A stretch of DNA of 64,000 nucleotides from the NCBI GenBank assembly GCA_009823505.1, contig VZQC01006589.1, forward strand, positions 3,836,032-3,900,031, in the 5' to 3' direction. The notes beneath the pieces are model-generated. The model did no database searches. It was given only the letters and a program-made list of their open reading frames with translations, and was not told the DNA's origin. Positions 11,622 through 22,428 of this stretch are shown piece after piece. How positions within the stretch are numbered: the first letter of the stretch is position 1; each line of letters starts with the position of its first letter. This DNA comes from Rhizomys pruinosus. Taxonomy: Eukaryota; Chordata; Mammalia; Rodentia; Spalacidae. Both the position numbers and the translations under genes were made by a program.

Positions 11622-12104
11622 CTATGACAGCTAACACTGTCAACTGACAAGATAAGAATCACCTAGGAGCCCAAACTCTGGGCATGTCTGTGAGGGAGTT
11701 TCTGTTAGGTTAACTAAGCAGTTGGGAAAACCCGCCCTAAACGACCAATGTCCCCTCCTCTGCCCTCCTCTCCCCTCTTTGCTTCCTGACTGTGGATGCA
11801 ATGTGCCCAGCTGCCTCAGTTCCTGCCACCATGACTTATCATGACAAATTGTACCCTGCAAGCATCAGCCAAAAATAAACCTTACTTCCTTAAGTTCCTT
11901 TCATCACGTGTTTGTTTGTTTGCTTGTTGAGACAGGGTCTCACTGTATGCCCCTGGCTAGCCTGGAATTCATTATGCAGACCAGGCTGACCTCTCATGGA
12001 GATCCACCTCCCTCTGCCTCCTGAGTGCTGGGATAACAGGTGTGTGCCAGCATACTTGGCTTTTTGCCAGTTATTTTTGTCGCAGCAACAAGAAGAATAA
12101 TTAA
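11622..12104 (+). mobile_element. URR1-like repeat split by a B1
   Basis: ACAGCTAACACTGTCAACTG, AGAATCACCTAGGAGCC and AAAAATAAACCTTACTTCCT, then after the B1 insertion CGCAGCAACAAGAAG: the same family as 1557-1957. Confidence 0.5.
11911..12064 (-). mobile_element. B1 SINE nested in a URR1-like repeat
   Basis: Antisense B1 with TTGAGACAGGGTCTCACTGT and CATACTTGGC; the host repeat resumes on its right. Confidence 0.9.
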
Positions 12105-12111
12105 TACACTG

Positions 12112-12474
12112 TATTAGTCACTTTTCTGTTGCTGTGATAAAACACCATGACCAAAGGAACTTATAAAAGGAAGAGTTTATTTGAGCTTATGATTGGAGGT
12201 TCCAGGGAATTAGAGTCCATTGTGGTGGGAGGTGTGGCGGCTGGATCTGGAGCAGCAAACCAAGGGTCACATCTCGCAAAGAGCACAGGAAGCAAAGAGG
12301 GGGCGACTGTAGACCATGAGGCTTGTTAAAACTCACTAAGCCTGCCCCCAACAATGCACTTCCTCTAGCATGGCCACACCCTCCAAGACCTCCAAAAACA
12401 GCACCACCAACTGGAGACAAATGTCTGAATACCTAGAGCCTATGGGGGACACTCATCCAAACCACCACATACAC
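12112..12474 (-). mobile_element. Rodent DNA-transposon-derived repeat (RChARR1-like)
   Basis: The plus strand reads TTTTCTGTTGCTGTGATAAA, ACACCATGACCAAAGG and CTATGGGGGACACTCATCCA. It is the reverse orientation of the element at 59580-59905. The family name is from memory. Confidence 0.55.
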
Positions 12475-13244
12475 CTTCACTAATGTGTGGTTATTTCCTT
12501 CAGATTGCACATTCCATCCTGGAAGGAGTGAGGTGTGCAATCTGGAGACTAACAAAGTAAACAAAAGTTACAAAGCACAGGAAGCTTAGAAAGCTACAAG
12601 CTAGAGGGGTGGAATCATTTCTGTCTATCTGTCCAGGTGGCCTATCTAAAGCCAATAAATATCGGCCTGTGTCTCCTCAGGAAAAGTCACATTCATAAAT
12701 TTTTCTCCAGCATAATTATATTAGTATGTGGAGCCTTTAGGAGGTAATAAGGTCATGAGATCAGAGTTCATCAAGGTGGAGAAGTCCAGACGGCAGGAGC
12801 TTGGGAGCACTGAGCACATCAAATAGTCATGAGCAGGGACCATGAGTGCCTGTGCTCAGCTGGTTCTCTCCTTTTTTTCTGTACAATCCAGGATCTCAAC
12901 CCAGGGAATGATGCTACACACAATGGGTGGGTTTCCCATCTCAGTTAACCTAACAAAGATAAATCCCTGTCAGGCACTCCTGGGGGAGCTCCCTCTCCCA
13001 AGTGATTCTACATCTCACCAGTGACAATTTAGATAACCCATCCAAGCAGCCAGTGTAATACAATATAGTACTACAGCAGATATAGAAGACTGTCCTAGCC
13101 CCAGAAGACGGTTCTCATAGGTAGGACTGCGCAGTTCCCCTGAGAACATAGGGAAGGCTGAGGAAGTTAAGCACAGTGACAGCAGGGGTACGGCCTGAAG
13201 ACACGGTCCCTCTCCTTAGGGTCAGCCCACTCCTGTCCTCCCCC
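12475..13244. other. Slc22a14 intron 4, no gene seen
   Basis: Unique-looking sequence leading into the 64-bp tandem array. Confidence 0.4.
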
Positions 13245-13500
13245 TTCCTATCGTTTGTACCTGAACAGCTCCCGCCTCTCAGGCTCCTGTCTGTGACTCC
13301 ACACAACTTTCCTAGCGTTTGTACCTGAACAGCTCCCGCCTCTCAGGCTCCTGTCTGTGACTCCACACAACCTTCCTAGCATTTGTACCTGAACAGCTCC
13401 CGCCTCTCAGGCTCCTGTCTGTGACTCCACACAACCTTCCTAGCATTTGTACCTGAACAGCTCCCGCCTCTCAGGCTCCTGTCTGTGACTCCACACAATT
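13245..13500. repeat. 64-bp tandem repeat, about four copies
   Basis: Units containing GTTTGTACCTGAACAGCTCC recur every 64 bp (anchors at 13252, 13316, 13380, 13444) with only one or two substitutions. The array lies in intron 4 of Slc22a14. Just after it (about 13540) is CCCATAAAAG, a TATA-like motif. Confidence 0.93.
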
Positions 13501-13875
13501 AAAAGCAGCACAGGTCCGTCCTGAACCTGCCTCAGCTGCCCATAAAAGCCCCCTTCTCTTTTCCCCTGAAGAATCATTGCTTGGAAGACTCCATCTGTTC
13601 AGCTTCTACTCAGGGGTCATGCCTCTGGCTCTCCAATGAAGCCATCTCACGAAGGTGACCAAGGCCAGCACTGACATCTGCACTTCACCTTGTCACCCCT
13701 GACCTTTCTCTGCCCTTCGAGCTTGGCCACTTTTCCAACCACTTCTCTGACCTCTCTTTGAGGGTGGCAATGGCTCAGGCTCCTTCTCAGGTCATAAATC
13801 TCCCACTCATTTCCATACCCCTCCATCTCCACCTACAAGACCCACACTGTGCATGCCCTGACCATGATTGCTCAC

Positions 13876-14044
13876 CAGAAATTGGAGATGAGGGGAAACA
13901 TGGGTGTCCCACCCAGCAGGAACAGCAGCCTCCAGTGGGAAATTCTGTAGGCGGACCCTGACAGGATGATGATCCCCAACGTGATGAAGCAGTGCTCCAG
14001 AACGATAGCTTGGGCTCGGTGCTCCCCGACCAGCCACTCCATGA
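13876..14044 (-). pseudogene. Slc22a14: Slc22a14 exon 4 (intact, 169 bp)
   Basis: It is 169 bp with a GCATAG acceptor and a GTGAGC donor, the family-standard length and phase. It encodes MEWLVGEHRAQAIVLEHCF and HWRLLFLLGG, i.e. the TM4-5 loop (EWxGxxxR motif) and TM5-6. No internal stops. Confidence 0.86.
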
Positions 14045-14661
14045 CTATGCAGAGGCCAGGAGGACAAAAACGTGGTCATCTCACAGTCCCTGGGCTGGCC
14101 TTCCACACAGCCTGCTGATATGCCTCGCCTGCCTTGGGCAGCTCAGGTTGGACTAAACAGCTCTCAGAACCAGAGTGCTCCACTGCAGACCCTCACGGTG
14201 TGCATCCTAGTGCTTCTTGAACCTCCTACGCCCCCCAGCCTTCCATCCCTTCTCACCCTGGCTGTTCTTTCTTTGCTTTCCACTTGACCAGAGTCTCTCA
14301 CAGAAGAGGCCTGTTCTAGCTACTTCACACAGTTTTATACATGCCAAGGCAAGGAATCATGGCCTTTGTCTTGGAGTATATTCGTGCTTTGACCTGCTCT
14401 ATGGAGAGCCAGTTCCCTCTGGCTATGTTCTGGCAGGTTTTCAATGAGAAGAGCTGGCAGGGAGCCCCAAGAATATCAGGGATTATAAATATTCATATAT
14501 ACTTCCATGAGGCTCTAATATCCCCGCTCAGCTAAAGGAATAAAGTGTTCTCAGGATGAAATAAGCCAAAGCATATATATAAAGCTCAGTGGCTCCCTTG
14601 ACTCTTAAGGGCTCAATGACTATAAGCCATGTGCAGGCTACAGAGAAAAGGAGAATGCAGG

Positions 14662-14663
<2 letters not shown>

Positions 14664-14706
<43 letters not shown>
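14664..14706. repeat. (GT)n microsatellite
   Basis: About 21 GT units in intron 3 of Slc22a14. Confidence 0.96.
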
Positions 14707-14707
<1 letters not shown>

Positions 14708-14944
14708 CCAGCAAGGAGGAAGGGGGTATAGGGCACTCTGTCGTGATTCCCTTACAGATTCAAGCAGCCAGGAGTGGAACCTGTTATTCCCCCTTCCCCG
14801 TTGGACCCTGTGGCCTGTTGGCTTCCCATAGGTCAGTGCCAGCCTGTCCATCCCAGGAAAACCTGCCTCTTGCTCCATGAGACAACTTTGCCTCTTGCCC
14901 TGTGTCCATACTCCCATCATGCCTGACCCCTGATGCCCAGTCAT

Positions 14945-16452
14945 CTAAAGACATGCTGCTGATGGTATAGCCCACCGCTGCCAGGGAGACAATAAAGCGG
15001 AAGAACAGATACTGGTGGAAGCTCTTCACAAAGGCTGTTCCAAAGCCGACGATGAGCAACCCCAGCAGTGACATCAGGGTGGTTGGACGAAGATGAGCAA
15101 CCCCAGCAGTGACATCAGGGTGGTTGGACGAAGATGAGCAACCCCAGCAGTGACATCAGGGTGGTTGGACGAAGATGAGCAACCCCAGCAGTGACATCAG
15201 GGTGGTTGGACGAAGATGAGCAACCCCAGCAGTGACATCAGGGTGGTTGGACGAAGATGAGCAACCCCAGCAGTGACATCAGGGTGGTTGGACGAAGATG
15301 AGCAACCCCAGCAGTGACATCAGGGTGGTTGGACGAAGATGAGCAACCCCAGCAGTGACATCAGGGTGGTTGGACGAAGATGAGCAACCCCAGCAGTGAC
15401 ATCAGGGTGGTTGGACGAAGATGAGCAACCCCAGCAGTGACATCAGGGTGGTTGGACGAAGATGAGCAACCCCAGCAGTGACATCAGGGTGGTTGGACGA
15501 AGATGAGCAACCCCAGCAGTGACATCAGGGTGGTTGGACGAAGATGAGCAACCCCAGCAGTGACATCAGGGTGGTTGGACGAAGATGAGCAACCCCAGCA
15601 GTGACATCAGGGTGGTTGGACGAAGATGAGCAACCCCAGCAGTGACATCAGGGTGGTTGGACGAAGATGAGCAACCCCAGCAGTGACATCAGGGTGGTTG
15701 GACGAAGATGAGCAACCCCAGCAGTGACATCAGGGTGGTTGGACGAAGATGAGCAACCCCAGCAGTGACATCAGGGTGGTTGGACGAAGATGAGCAACCC
15801 CAGCAGTGACATCAGGGTGGTTGGACGAAGATGAGCAACCCCAGCAGTGACATCAGGGTGGTTGGACGAAGATGAGCAACCCCAGCAGTGACATCAGGGT
15901 GGTTGGACGAAGATGAGCAACCCCAGCAGTGACATCAGGGTGGTTGGACGAAGATGAGCAACCCCAGCAGTGACATCAGGGTGGTTGGACGAAGATGAGC
16001 AACCCCAGCAGTGACATCAGGGTGGTTGGACGAAGATGAGCAACCCCAGCAGTGACATCAGGGTGGTTGGACGAAGATGAGCAACCCCAGCAGTGACATC
16101 AGGGTGGTTGGACGAAGATGAGCAACCCCAGCAGTGACATCAGGGTGGTTGGACGAAGATGAGCAACCCCAGCAGTGACATCAGGGTGGTTGGACGAAGA
16201 TGAGCAACCCCAGCAGTGACATCAGGGTGGTTGGATGAAGATGAGCAACCCCAGCAGTGACATCAGGGTGGTTGGATGAAGATGAGCAACCCCAGCAGTG
16301 ACATCAGGGTGGTTGGATGAAGATGAGCAACCCCAGCAGTGACATCAGGGTGGTTGGACGAAGATGAGCAACCCCAGCAGTGACATCAGGGTGGTTGGAT
16401 GAAGATGAGCAACCCCAGCAGTGACATCAGGGTGGGTGGATAGCAGCCCAAC
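14945..16452 (-). pseudogene. Slc22a14: Slc22a14 exon 3, expanded by a coding minisatellite
   Basis: The exon opens after a CTATAG acceptor with codons for LGCYPPTLMSLLGLLI and resumes after the repeat with VGFGTAFVKSFHQYLFFRF and SLAAVGYTISSMSL (TM3-TM4). Its length is 1508 bp: the usual 155 bp plus exactly 33 extra 41-bp units (1353 bp). Because 41 is not a multiple of 3, reading leaves frame in the second unit and meets TGA at 16386-16388, although 33 units together would restore the frame. The base after the exon end is A where the donor GT should start (ATGACT), so the donor also looks lost. Confidence 0.88.
15051..16444. repeat. Slc22a14: 41-bp minisatellite, 34 copies, inside a coding exon
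   Basis: The units start every 41 bp from 15051 to 16404 and are nearly identical. The plus-strand unit begins GATGAGCAACCCCAGCAGTG and ends GGTTGGACGAA. The unit is the exon 3 sequence itself (codons for PTTLMSLLGLLI), so the array arose by tandem duplication within coding sequence. Most copies carry GGACGAA; copies near the 16.2-16.4 kb end carry GGATGAA, so variants cluster at one end, which suggests that growth was at the other. There are no unique spacers, so this is not a CRISPR array. Confidence 0.97.
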
Positions 16453-16647
16453 CTATAGGTGTAAAGAGGAGGCACCACCAAGTGTCACCGCCCCCTCACT
16501 GGCCATGGCTATACACCTGGGCCAGACTCTGAACTACCCCAGGGCCCTACAGCAGTATGACCTTTGTCTCCCCCAACTTAAGGACTTTGAATGCCTTAGG
16601 AGGAGGCAAAGTGCCCCAGGGACCAGTCGGAATTCCAGGAGACTTAC

Positions 16648-16751
16648 TTGTCACTTAAGAACCCAAAGAGGAGAGACCCTGTCATGATGCCTGCCACGGA
16701 CACAGACAGCATGTTTTCTTTTTCTGGTTCATTGCCACGCACCAGGTCAAA
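16648..16751 (-). pseudogene. Slc22a14: Slc22a14 exon 2 (intact, 104 bp)
   Basis: Exactly 104 bp, the standard SLC22 exon 2 length, with a CAG acceptor and a GTAAGT donor. It reads FDLVRGNEPEKENMLSVSVA then GIMTGSLLFGFLSDK and covers TM2. It ends in phase 2 (AA|G), as in Slc22a13. Confidence 0.85.
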
Positions 16752-17523
16752 CTGGGGATCAGACAAAGGGATGAGTCATGGCTTCCACCTGGCCTCGCCA
16801 TCGGGGTCTAGGCACTGAGCTTGGCCCAGTGGGGAGCCCTTTTCCCACGGACACCTGAGGTAAAGGCAGGCAGCTGTACGCACTCTTTTACCTCTGCATC
16901 CTGTCCATACCTGGCAGACCCTGTAGTAAGCCTGAAGAGAGGGACCAGAGCCATGCGGCAAGAAGGGAGATGAGTGCAAAGGTTACTGAGGCCAGGCACA
17001 AGCATTGGTCCTGGGCTCCACCCTGGAGGTTCCCATGGACAGATCTGTGCTGGAAAAGGGCCAGGCTGAAGCTTAGGCTGGGAAGCCCTGTGGGAAACGC
17101 CTGATAGGAGCTGCTGCTTTTCCATTCCTAGCTTTGGTGAGTTCTGCTTAGTTGCTTTCCAACCCATCTCCTTTTTGCCCCATTTGTCTGGTACCTCTAT
17201 TCAGGCTTAGCTCCAAGCCTGCCAAGTGCTAGATACAGAAGTACAGAGCCAAGCCACCTAGCACACAGCTACCTGTCCCTTCCCCAGATGCTTAAGGGTC
17301 CCCCTGGGTCAAAGGACTAAGCCACAACCTGAGAAGCAATTCTCTGGACAGATGGCTGGCCTGACATCAAGGCCCTGTCTCTAATTCCCGGGCTAAGACA
17401 GGCAGGGACCAGAATTGGAGAGTAGAAGTCCTGATCTTCCCTGTTGTTCATTTGCAGGGTTTGATCAGGCCATTTGCTGCCTCTCTCTGGGATGGCTGAA
17501 GACAAAGCAAGATAAAAGCATAC
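16752..17523. other. Slc22a14 intron 1
   Basis: Short intron between exons 1 and 2, with GT donor and AG acceptor intact. No repeats noticed. Confidence 0.6.
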
Positions 17524-18015
17524 CTCATTGATTAGTGATCGCCTCTTGGAATCAGGATAGATCCACCCTTGTCTGCATGTGTCTGTATAATTGAGGCCAA
17601 ACTTGATGATAGACTCCAGATCCCATGACACAGGTTTATACATGAGGCATGTCAGGAAACTGCCATTGGGTGCTCGAGGCAGGGTCAGATTCAGTTGCTC
17701 GGCCTCTGAGAGGTTGGGGCCCACTGCTAGGATCCAGCTAGTGTTGCAATACGGCCTCTGGTCTGTAAACGGGAAATTATCAGTGAGTATGAAGAAGGCT
17801 AAGATCATGTTGAGAATGAAGGTGAAGGCCACCAGCCTCCGCTGGGATGTGCCAAGCTCCCCCACTGCATCTGGGATGCTGGCTAACTTTTCATCCCTCT
17901 TGGCATCTATGGCCTTCAATCTGCATAACAACATTTCCAAGGAAGGTAAGGAGGAGGTCTTATGCTGGTGTGTGCTCCTGAAATCCTGGGACTTGAAGTT
18001 CTGTTCTCTTTCCAT
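17524..18015 (-). pseudogene. Slc22a14: Slc22a14 exon 1 (coding, intact)
   Basis: Open for 164 codons from ATG at 18013-18015 to GAG followed by a GTATGC donor. It encodes a cytosolic N-terminus (MEREQNFKSQDF...), TM1 (about residues 51-73, RLVAFTFILNMILAFFI) and the large extracellular loop with PYCNTSWILAVGP, N-glycosylation sites (NTS, NLT, NGS, NYT) and the family WIYP motif. It ends in phase 0 before FDLV of exon 2. I chose the start at MEREQNF because it aligns with the human N-terminus; the open frame runs further upstream to 18123 but that part is not conserved. The bases CTGAACAG just before the ATG could be a splice acceptor for an upstream untranslated exon. Confidence 0.88.
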
Positions 18016-18975
18016 CTGTTCAGAGAAAGGATGAAGCTTGGTCTCCTGACACCATTTCCCAAACATCAGACACCACCGCCCCCACCCCCCACCCCTGCAC
18101 AGGAGCCAATGGGCTGGAAGCACTTTCTGCCTTGGAGCAGTGTGGAACTCACGATTCCTCTTGCTTCCCTTCTAAAGTATCTCAGGTCATGCACTCATCC
18201 TTCCTTGGTTCAAGTGAAATGGATATATATTTTTTTAAGTTTTAGAGAATTTCTCCTCGTCTCATGAACAATGAGGATATAAGGTACTCTCTGGTAGCTT
18301 CCCATGGCAAAAGCTATTCATGCATTCAGAGACACCACTGGAATTTCAAAAGCCAGGGGAGGACTTCAGGACTTCTTCCTTTGAATAAGTAAGTACATAA
18401 TTAATAAAGTAAATAGATACATGCATCAGGAGCCGCAAAGTCCTGGGGCCAAGGCAAGTGGCCCAAAGCCTTAGCTATATAGCTAGGAACCCAGGGCTGG
18501 CATGTGAAACAATGGAACAGGACCCACAGACTAGCACAGAGCCTAAGCATGAGAATGTTTTAAGCCAAAACCCTCAGAAGGGCTAAAGAGGCTGTGGGTT
18601 GGGGCACCCTTCAGGCACCAGCAGAAGCAGCAAGCCTTTGTCTCTGTGAAAACTCTGTCCAAGCTGAGCTTGCAAGACTCTCTATGACCAAGACCAAACA
18701 AAGGGATTGTGGTCAGAAAAGGCAAGCCACTATGGGACAACCAGAGAAGCTATTGTCAATTTCTCTTAGAAATGTCAGGTGAAGGTATGGGAGAAATGGC
18801 TTGAAGTCAGTGATAGATGTGCAGTGGGATCACACTGCTGCATACTGAAATCCGTAATGATGATGCTGAGCACCTTTTATCTGCTTATTTTCTGGCAGTG
18901 TTATCTTCCTCCTTGGTGAATGCTGACCAGATATTGTGCTTATGTTCCTCTGCTTTTCTCTTCTCTGCTCTCCTC
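18016..18975. other. 5' flank of Slc22a14, no gene seen
   Basis: No CpG island or clear promoter motif seen upstream of the exon 1 start. Confidence 0.4.
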
Positions 18976-18977
18976 TT

Positions 18978-19030
<53 letters not shown>
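18976..19030. repeat. (TC)n microsatellite
   Basis: About 27 TC units. Confidence 0.96.
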
Positions 19031-19033
<3 letters not shown>

Positions 19034-19442
19034 TCTTATACATGCTGAGCAAGAATGTTCTACAACTGAGCAACATCCATATTCACATTCACTTATGCCT
19101 ATTTTAAAATTAATAGATTTTTAAAAAATATGTCTTTTATCAGATGTGTTTTTACAAATATTTCTCCTATTCTCCAACTTTCCTTTTCCTTCTTCTAACA
19201 GTGACTTTGCAGAGCAGAAGTTTTTAATTTGAATAAGGTCCAACTTACCTACTTTTTTTTTTTTCCTTTGAGAGATTGTGTTTTTGAAGTAGTACCTAAA
19301 AAGCTCACTGCCAAACCCAAAGTCGATGATATTTTCTGCCATGTTTTGCTTCTAGAAGTTTTATACTTTCATTTTACACTTAAGCCATATTGTACAATTT
19401 GAATAAATTTTTCTAAAAGGTATGTATGTCTGCAGTAATATT

Positions 19443-19543
19443 TTTGTCTATAGCTATCCAAGCCTAGACTGGCCTTGAACTTTTGACATTTCTGAATCTA
19501 CCACCCAAGTGTTAGGATTGCAGGCATGAACCACTGCACCTGG
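19443..19543 (-). mobile_element. Old B1 fragment
   Basis: AAGTGTTAGGATTGCAGGCA and ACCACTGCACCTGG; strongly diverged. Confidence 0.65.
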
Positions 19544-19615
19544 ATGTTAATTTCTATAATGATTAAAGAAATAGAAAGTCTTCCAAATTCTATGGATTAA
19601 AGAAATGACTTAGAA

Positions 19616-19775
19616 GCCAGGCGTGGTGGTATACAACTTTAATCCCAGCACTCAGGAGGCAGAGGCAGGTGGATCTCTGTGAGTTCAAGGCCAGGCTGGT
19701 CTACATAGTGAGTTCCAGGTCAGGTCAGCTGAGCTACAGGGAGACCCTGTCTCAAAAAAGACCAACAAAAAAAAG
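19616..19775 (+). mobile_element. B1 SINE
   Basis: GCCAGGCGTGGTGGTATACA start; poly-A tail interrupted by GACC. Confidence 0.94.
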
Positions 19776-20146
19776 AGAAAGAAATGAACTTAGATATGAT
19801 GAATCTTCTCACAAAGAACATGTTCGAATCACACAATTTTTTTCAAAGAATAAGAAAAAAGATATATTACAAATTCTTCTTAACTTTGATAGAAAACTAG
19901 AAAATTTAATTCAGGAAATGAAATTAATGGTCAATTAATTCATAAAAATAGAAATAAAACTCTATATAAACTTGAAGGTCTGTTAAAAGGAAAAATATAC
20001 TGTAGTCAAGATACTTTTAACGTAGGATTGCAAAGATTGTTTTACTAATTAAAATATATAATATCTATACTTAATAGATCATTGGAGAGACACTGTTAGA
20101 CTGTGTTTACAGGTGCAGAAAAATGCATTTCATAAAACTCAACAGT

Positions 20147-20370
20147 GGGGCTGGGAGAGATGGCTCAGCAGTTAAGAGCACTGGCTGCTCTTGCAGAGGG
20201 CCTGAGTTTGATTCCCAGCACCCATGTGGCACGTGATAGCTAACAACTATCCATAACTCCAGTTCCAGGGGGTTTGATTCCCTCTTCTGATCCCAGAAGG
20301 CACTGTACAACACAGATGCACTTACATATGTGCAGTCAATACTCTCATACACATAAAATGAAAATAATAT
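20147..20370 (+). mobile_element. B2 SINE
   Basis: GGGGCTGGGAGAGATGGCTC head with tRNA-like A and B boxes; ends in CACATAAAATGAAAATAAT. Confidence 0.95.
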
Positions 20371-20526
20371 ATAAAGTATCTTTTAAAACCCTCTACAGTG
20401 ATCCATGTTTTTAAAAAATTCTAGGAAAAAGTGGAATTCCTTTGATTAATGAAAATAATAAACTCTTCCATTGACTAAAAATAAAATCCTAAAGGGGAAT
20501 ATTAGATTTAAAACCAGAGGAAAGGA

Positions 20527-20671
20527 GCCAGGTGTGGTGGCACATGCCTTTAATCCCAGCAAAGCAGGTGAGGCAGGCCAGTCTCTGTGAGATTGAGGCC
20601 AGCCTAGTCTACCCAGTGAATTCCAGGCCAGCTAGAGCTATGGGGAGACCCTATTTCAAAAAGCTCAAAAC
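20527..20671 (+). mobile_element. B1 SINE
   Basis: GCCAGGTGTGGTGGCACATG head; ends CAAAAAGCTCAAAA, immediately followed by a B2. Confidence 0.92.
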
Positions 20672-20674
20672 ATA

Positions 20675-20890
20675 GGGGCTGGAAAGATGGCTAAGCAGTT
20701 CAGAGCAGTGGCTGCTCTTGCATTGGACTCAGGTTTGGTTCCCAGCACTCACATGGTGGTTAACAACTGTCGCCATTTCCAAGGGATCCAGTGCTCTCTT
20801 CTGGCCTTTGTGGGCATTGCATGACATGGTCACACATCCATGCAAGTAATACACTTATACACATAAAAATGTAAAAAGTAATATTTTTAA
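20675..20890 (+). mobile_element. B2 SINE
   Basis: GGGGCTGGAAAGATGGCTAA head; ends ACATAAAAATGTAAAAAG. Confidence 0.93.
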
Positions 20891-21150
20891 AAGCCAAAAC
20901 ATAAATAATAAATTAATTTTAAAAACCAGAGGGAAGACAAGCCCATAGTCATTATACTGGCACTTCCAGCCAGGATGAGATAAGAGAGAAATACTAAGTA
21001 TGTAAAGATTGGAAAGAAGAGAAATAAACCCAAAATAATGTGCACATAATTAGAAATATTAGAACTTAGCAAACTAGCTCAGTATAATGCAAACATCTGC
21101 AAGTCCACTACACTTCTATAAGCTCAAAGCAATCATAAAATGTAATTTGC

Positions 21151-21303
21151 AGCTGGGTGTGGTGGCGCATGCCTTTAATCCTAGCACTTGGGAGGCAGAG
21201 GCAGGTGGATCTTTGTTAGTTCAAGGCCAGCCTGGTCTACAGAGTGTGTTCCAGGCTAGTTGGGCCTATAGGGAGACCCTGTCTCGAAAAGACCAAAAAA
21301 TTA
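21151..21303 (+). mobile_element. B1 SINE
   Basis: AGCTGGGTGTGGTGGCGCAT head with an A-rich end merging into AAAT repeats. Confidence 0.95.
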
Positions 21304-21379
21304 AAATAAGATAAAAATAAATATAAATAAAATAAAATGTAATTTGCAAGAAATATATCATCAAAGAAAAATTGTTTTT

Positions 21380-21514
21380 CATCTTTTTGAGACAGGGTCT
21401 TCCCTTTAGTCCCAGCTGGCCTGGAGCTCACTATGTAGACCAGGCTGGCCTTGAGATCCTCCTGCCTCTGCCTCCTGAGTGCTGGGATTAAAGGCGTATG
21501 CCACTATGCCTGGC
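21380..21514 (-). mobile_element. B1 SINE
   Basis: CATCTTTTTGAGACAGGGTC to ACTATGCCTGGC. Confidence 0.95.
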
Positions 21515-21602
21515 ATCAAAGAAAATATTTTAAACTCAAAGAAATGTAATTGATAGTAATACCAAAATAACATTTTTTACCTAACAAATTGGTAAAAATT
21601 TG

Positions 21603-21748
21603 AGCTGGGTGAGGTGGCACACACCTTTAATTCTAGCACTTGGGAGGCAGAGGCAGATGGATCTCTGTGAGTTCAAGGCCATCCTGGTCTACAGAGTTCC
21701 AGGACAGCCAGAGCTACAGGAAGACCCTGTCTCAAATAAAAAAAAAAG
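21603..21748 (+). mobile_element. B1 SINE
   Basis: AGCTGGGTGAGGTGGCACAC head, CTCAAAT plus A tail. Confidence 0.94.
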
Positions 21749-21959
21749 GCATGACTTTTTAAGGCTGTAGGGTAACAAGTATTTTCATGTATTCTGATAA
21801 TGAAAAATGGTATTTCTTTTTGGTTTTTGTTTGTGACAGATCCTGTAGGGCTCAGGCTGTGTCAAACTCATTTTGAAATGTCCCGGTTAGCTTTAATTGT
21901 TGATTTGACTCAGCCTAGAGTCATCAGAGAAATGACTCTCGATTGAAGGACAGCCCAGG

Positions 21960-22030
21960 TCAGATGAATGGAGCCTCCTGCCTTCACTTCCAGAGTGCTG
22001 GGGTTACAGGTATGTGCCACCGTGCCCAGC
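21960..22030 (-). mobile_element. B1-like fragment
   Basis: GAGTGCTGGGGTTACAGGTA and GCCACCGTGCCCAGC only. Confidence 0.55.
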
Positions 22031-22061
22031 AAAAGTGCAGGCTTAGACATAGAAGTATATG

Positions 22062-22062
<1 letters not shown>

Positions 22063-22099
<37 letters not shown>
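22063..22099. repeat. (GT)n microsatellite
   Basis: About 18 GT units. Confidence 0.95.
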
Positions 22100-22428
22100 T
22101 TTTGTTGTTGTGTTGTCATTGTTGTTGTTATTGCAATGATGGATATCAAACCAAGAGCCTGGGGATGCTAGGCAAATACTCTACCACTGAGCTATATATA
22201 TACTCAGCCCTGAAAACTGTGATTTACTGAAACAAATTGAAATGGAAATACAGCCAACGAGAAGCCACAGCAGTCCTCAAAGGGAAATTTATAGAAATCA
22301 GTGCCGCCTGTATCAAACAAGTAGAAAGATCTCAGGTAAATAGCTTTTCACGGCCCCTCAACAAACAGTAACAAGAATAAAGTGAGTCTAAAATTAGTAG
22401 TAGGAAAAAGAGAGTAAATAGAAGAGCA

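Larger units (their letters stand above)
31..18015 (-). pseudogene. Slc22a14: Slc22a14 locus, broken SLC22-family transporter gene
   Basis: Ten-exon member of the major facilitator superfamily; in mouse and human the gene is testis-enriched, and the mouse protein has been linked to riboflavin transport in sperm. Nine of the ten exons are recognisable here on the minus strand, in order: 17524-18015, 16648-16751, 14945-16452, 13876-14044, 4688-4814, (6 missing), 4343-4525, 2212-2318, 995-1183 and about 47-364. Several independent lesions are seen: a stop-bearing tandem repeat and a dead donor in exon 3, loss of exon 6 and of the start of exon 7, and a 2-bp deletion in exon 8. I therefore call it a pseudogene. 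It lies directly downstream of Slc22a13, the ancestral tandem order. A functional allele elsewhere, or local assembly error, cannot be excluded. Confidence 0.85.

Noticed and set aside
15051..16444. Regular array resembling a CRISPR locus
   Set aside because: The units abut with no unique spacers, and the unit is coding sequence of exon 3; it is a minisatellite in a mammalian gene.
17317..18123. 268-codon open frame taken as a whole gene
   Set aside because: Only 17524-18015 is conserved. The upstream part is not conserved and the part below 17524 reads through the GTATGC donor into the intron.
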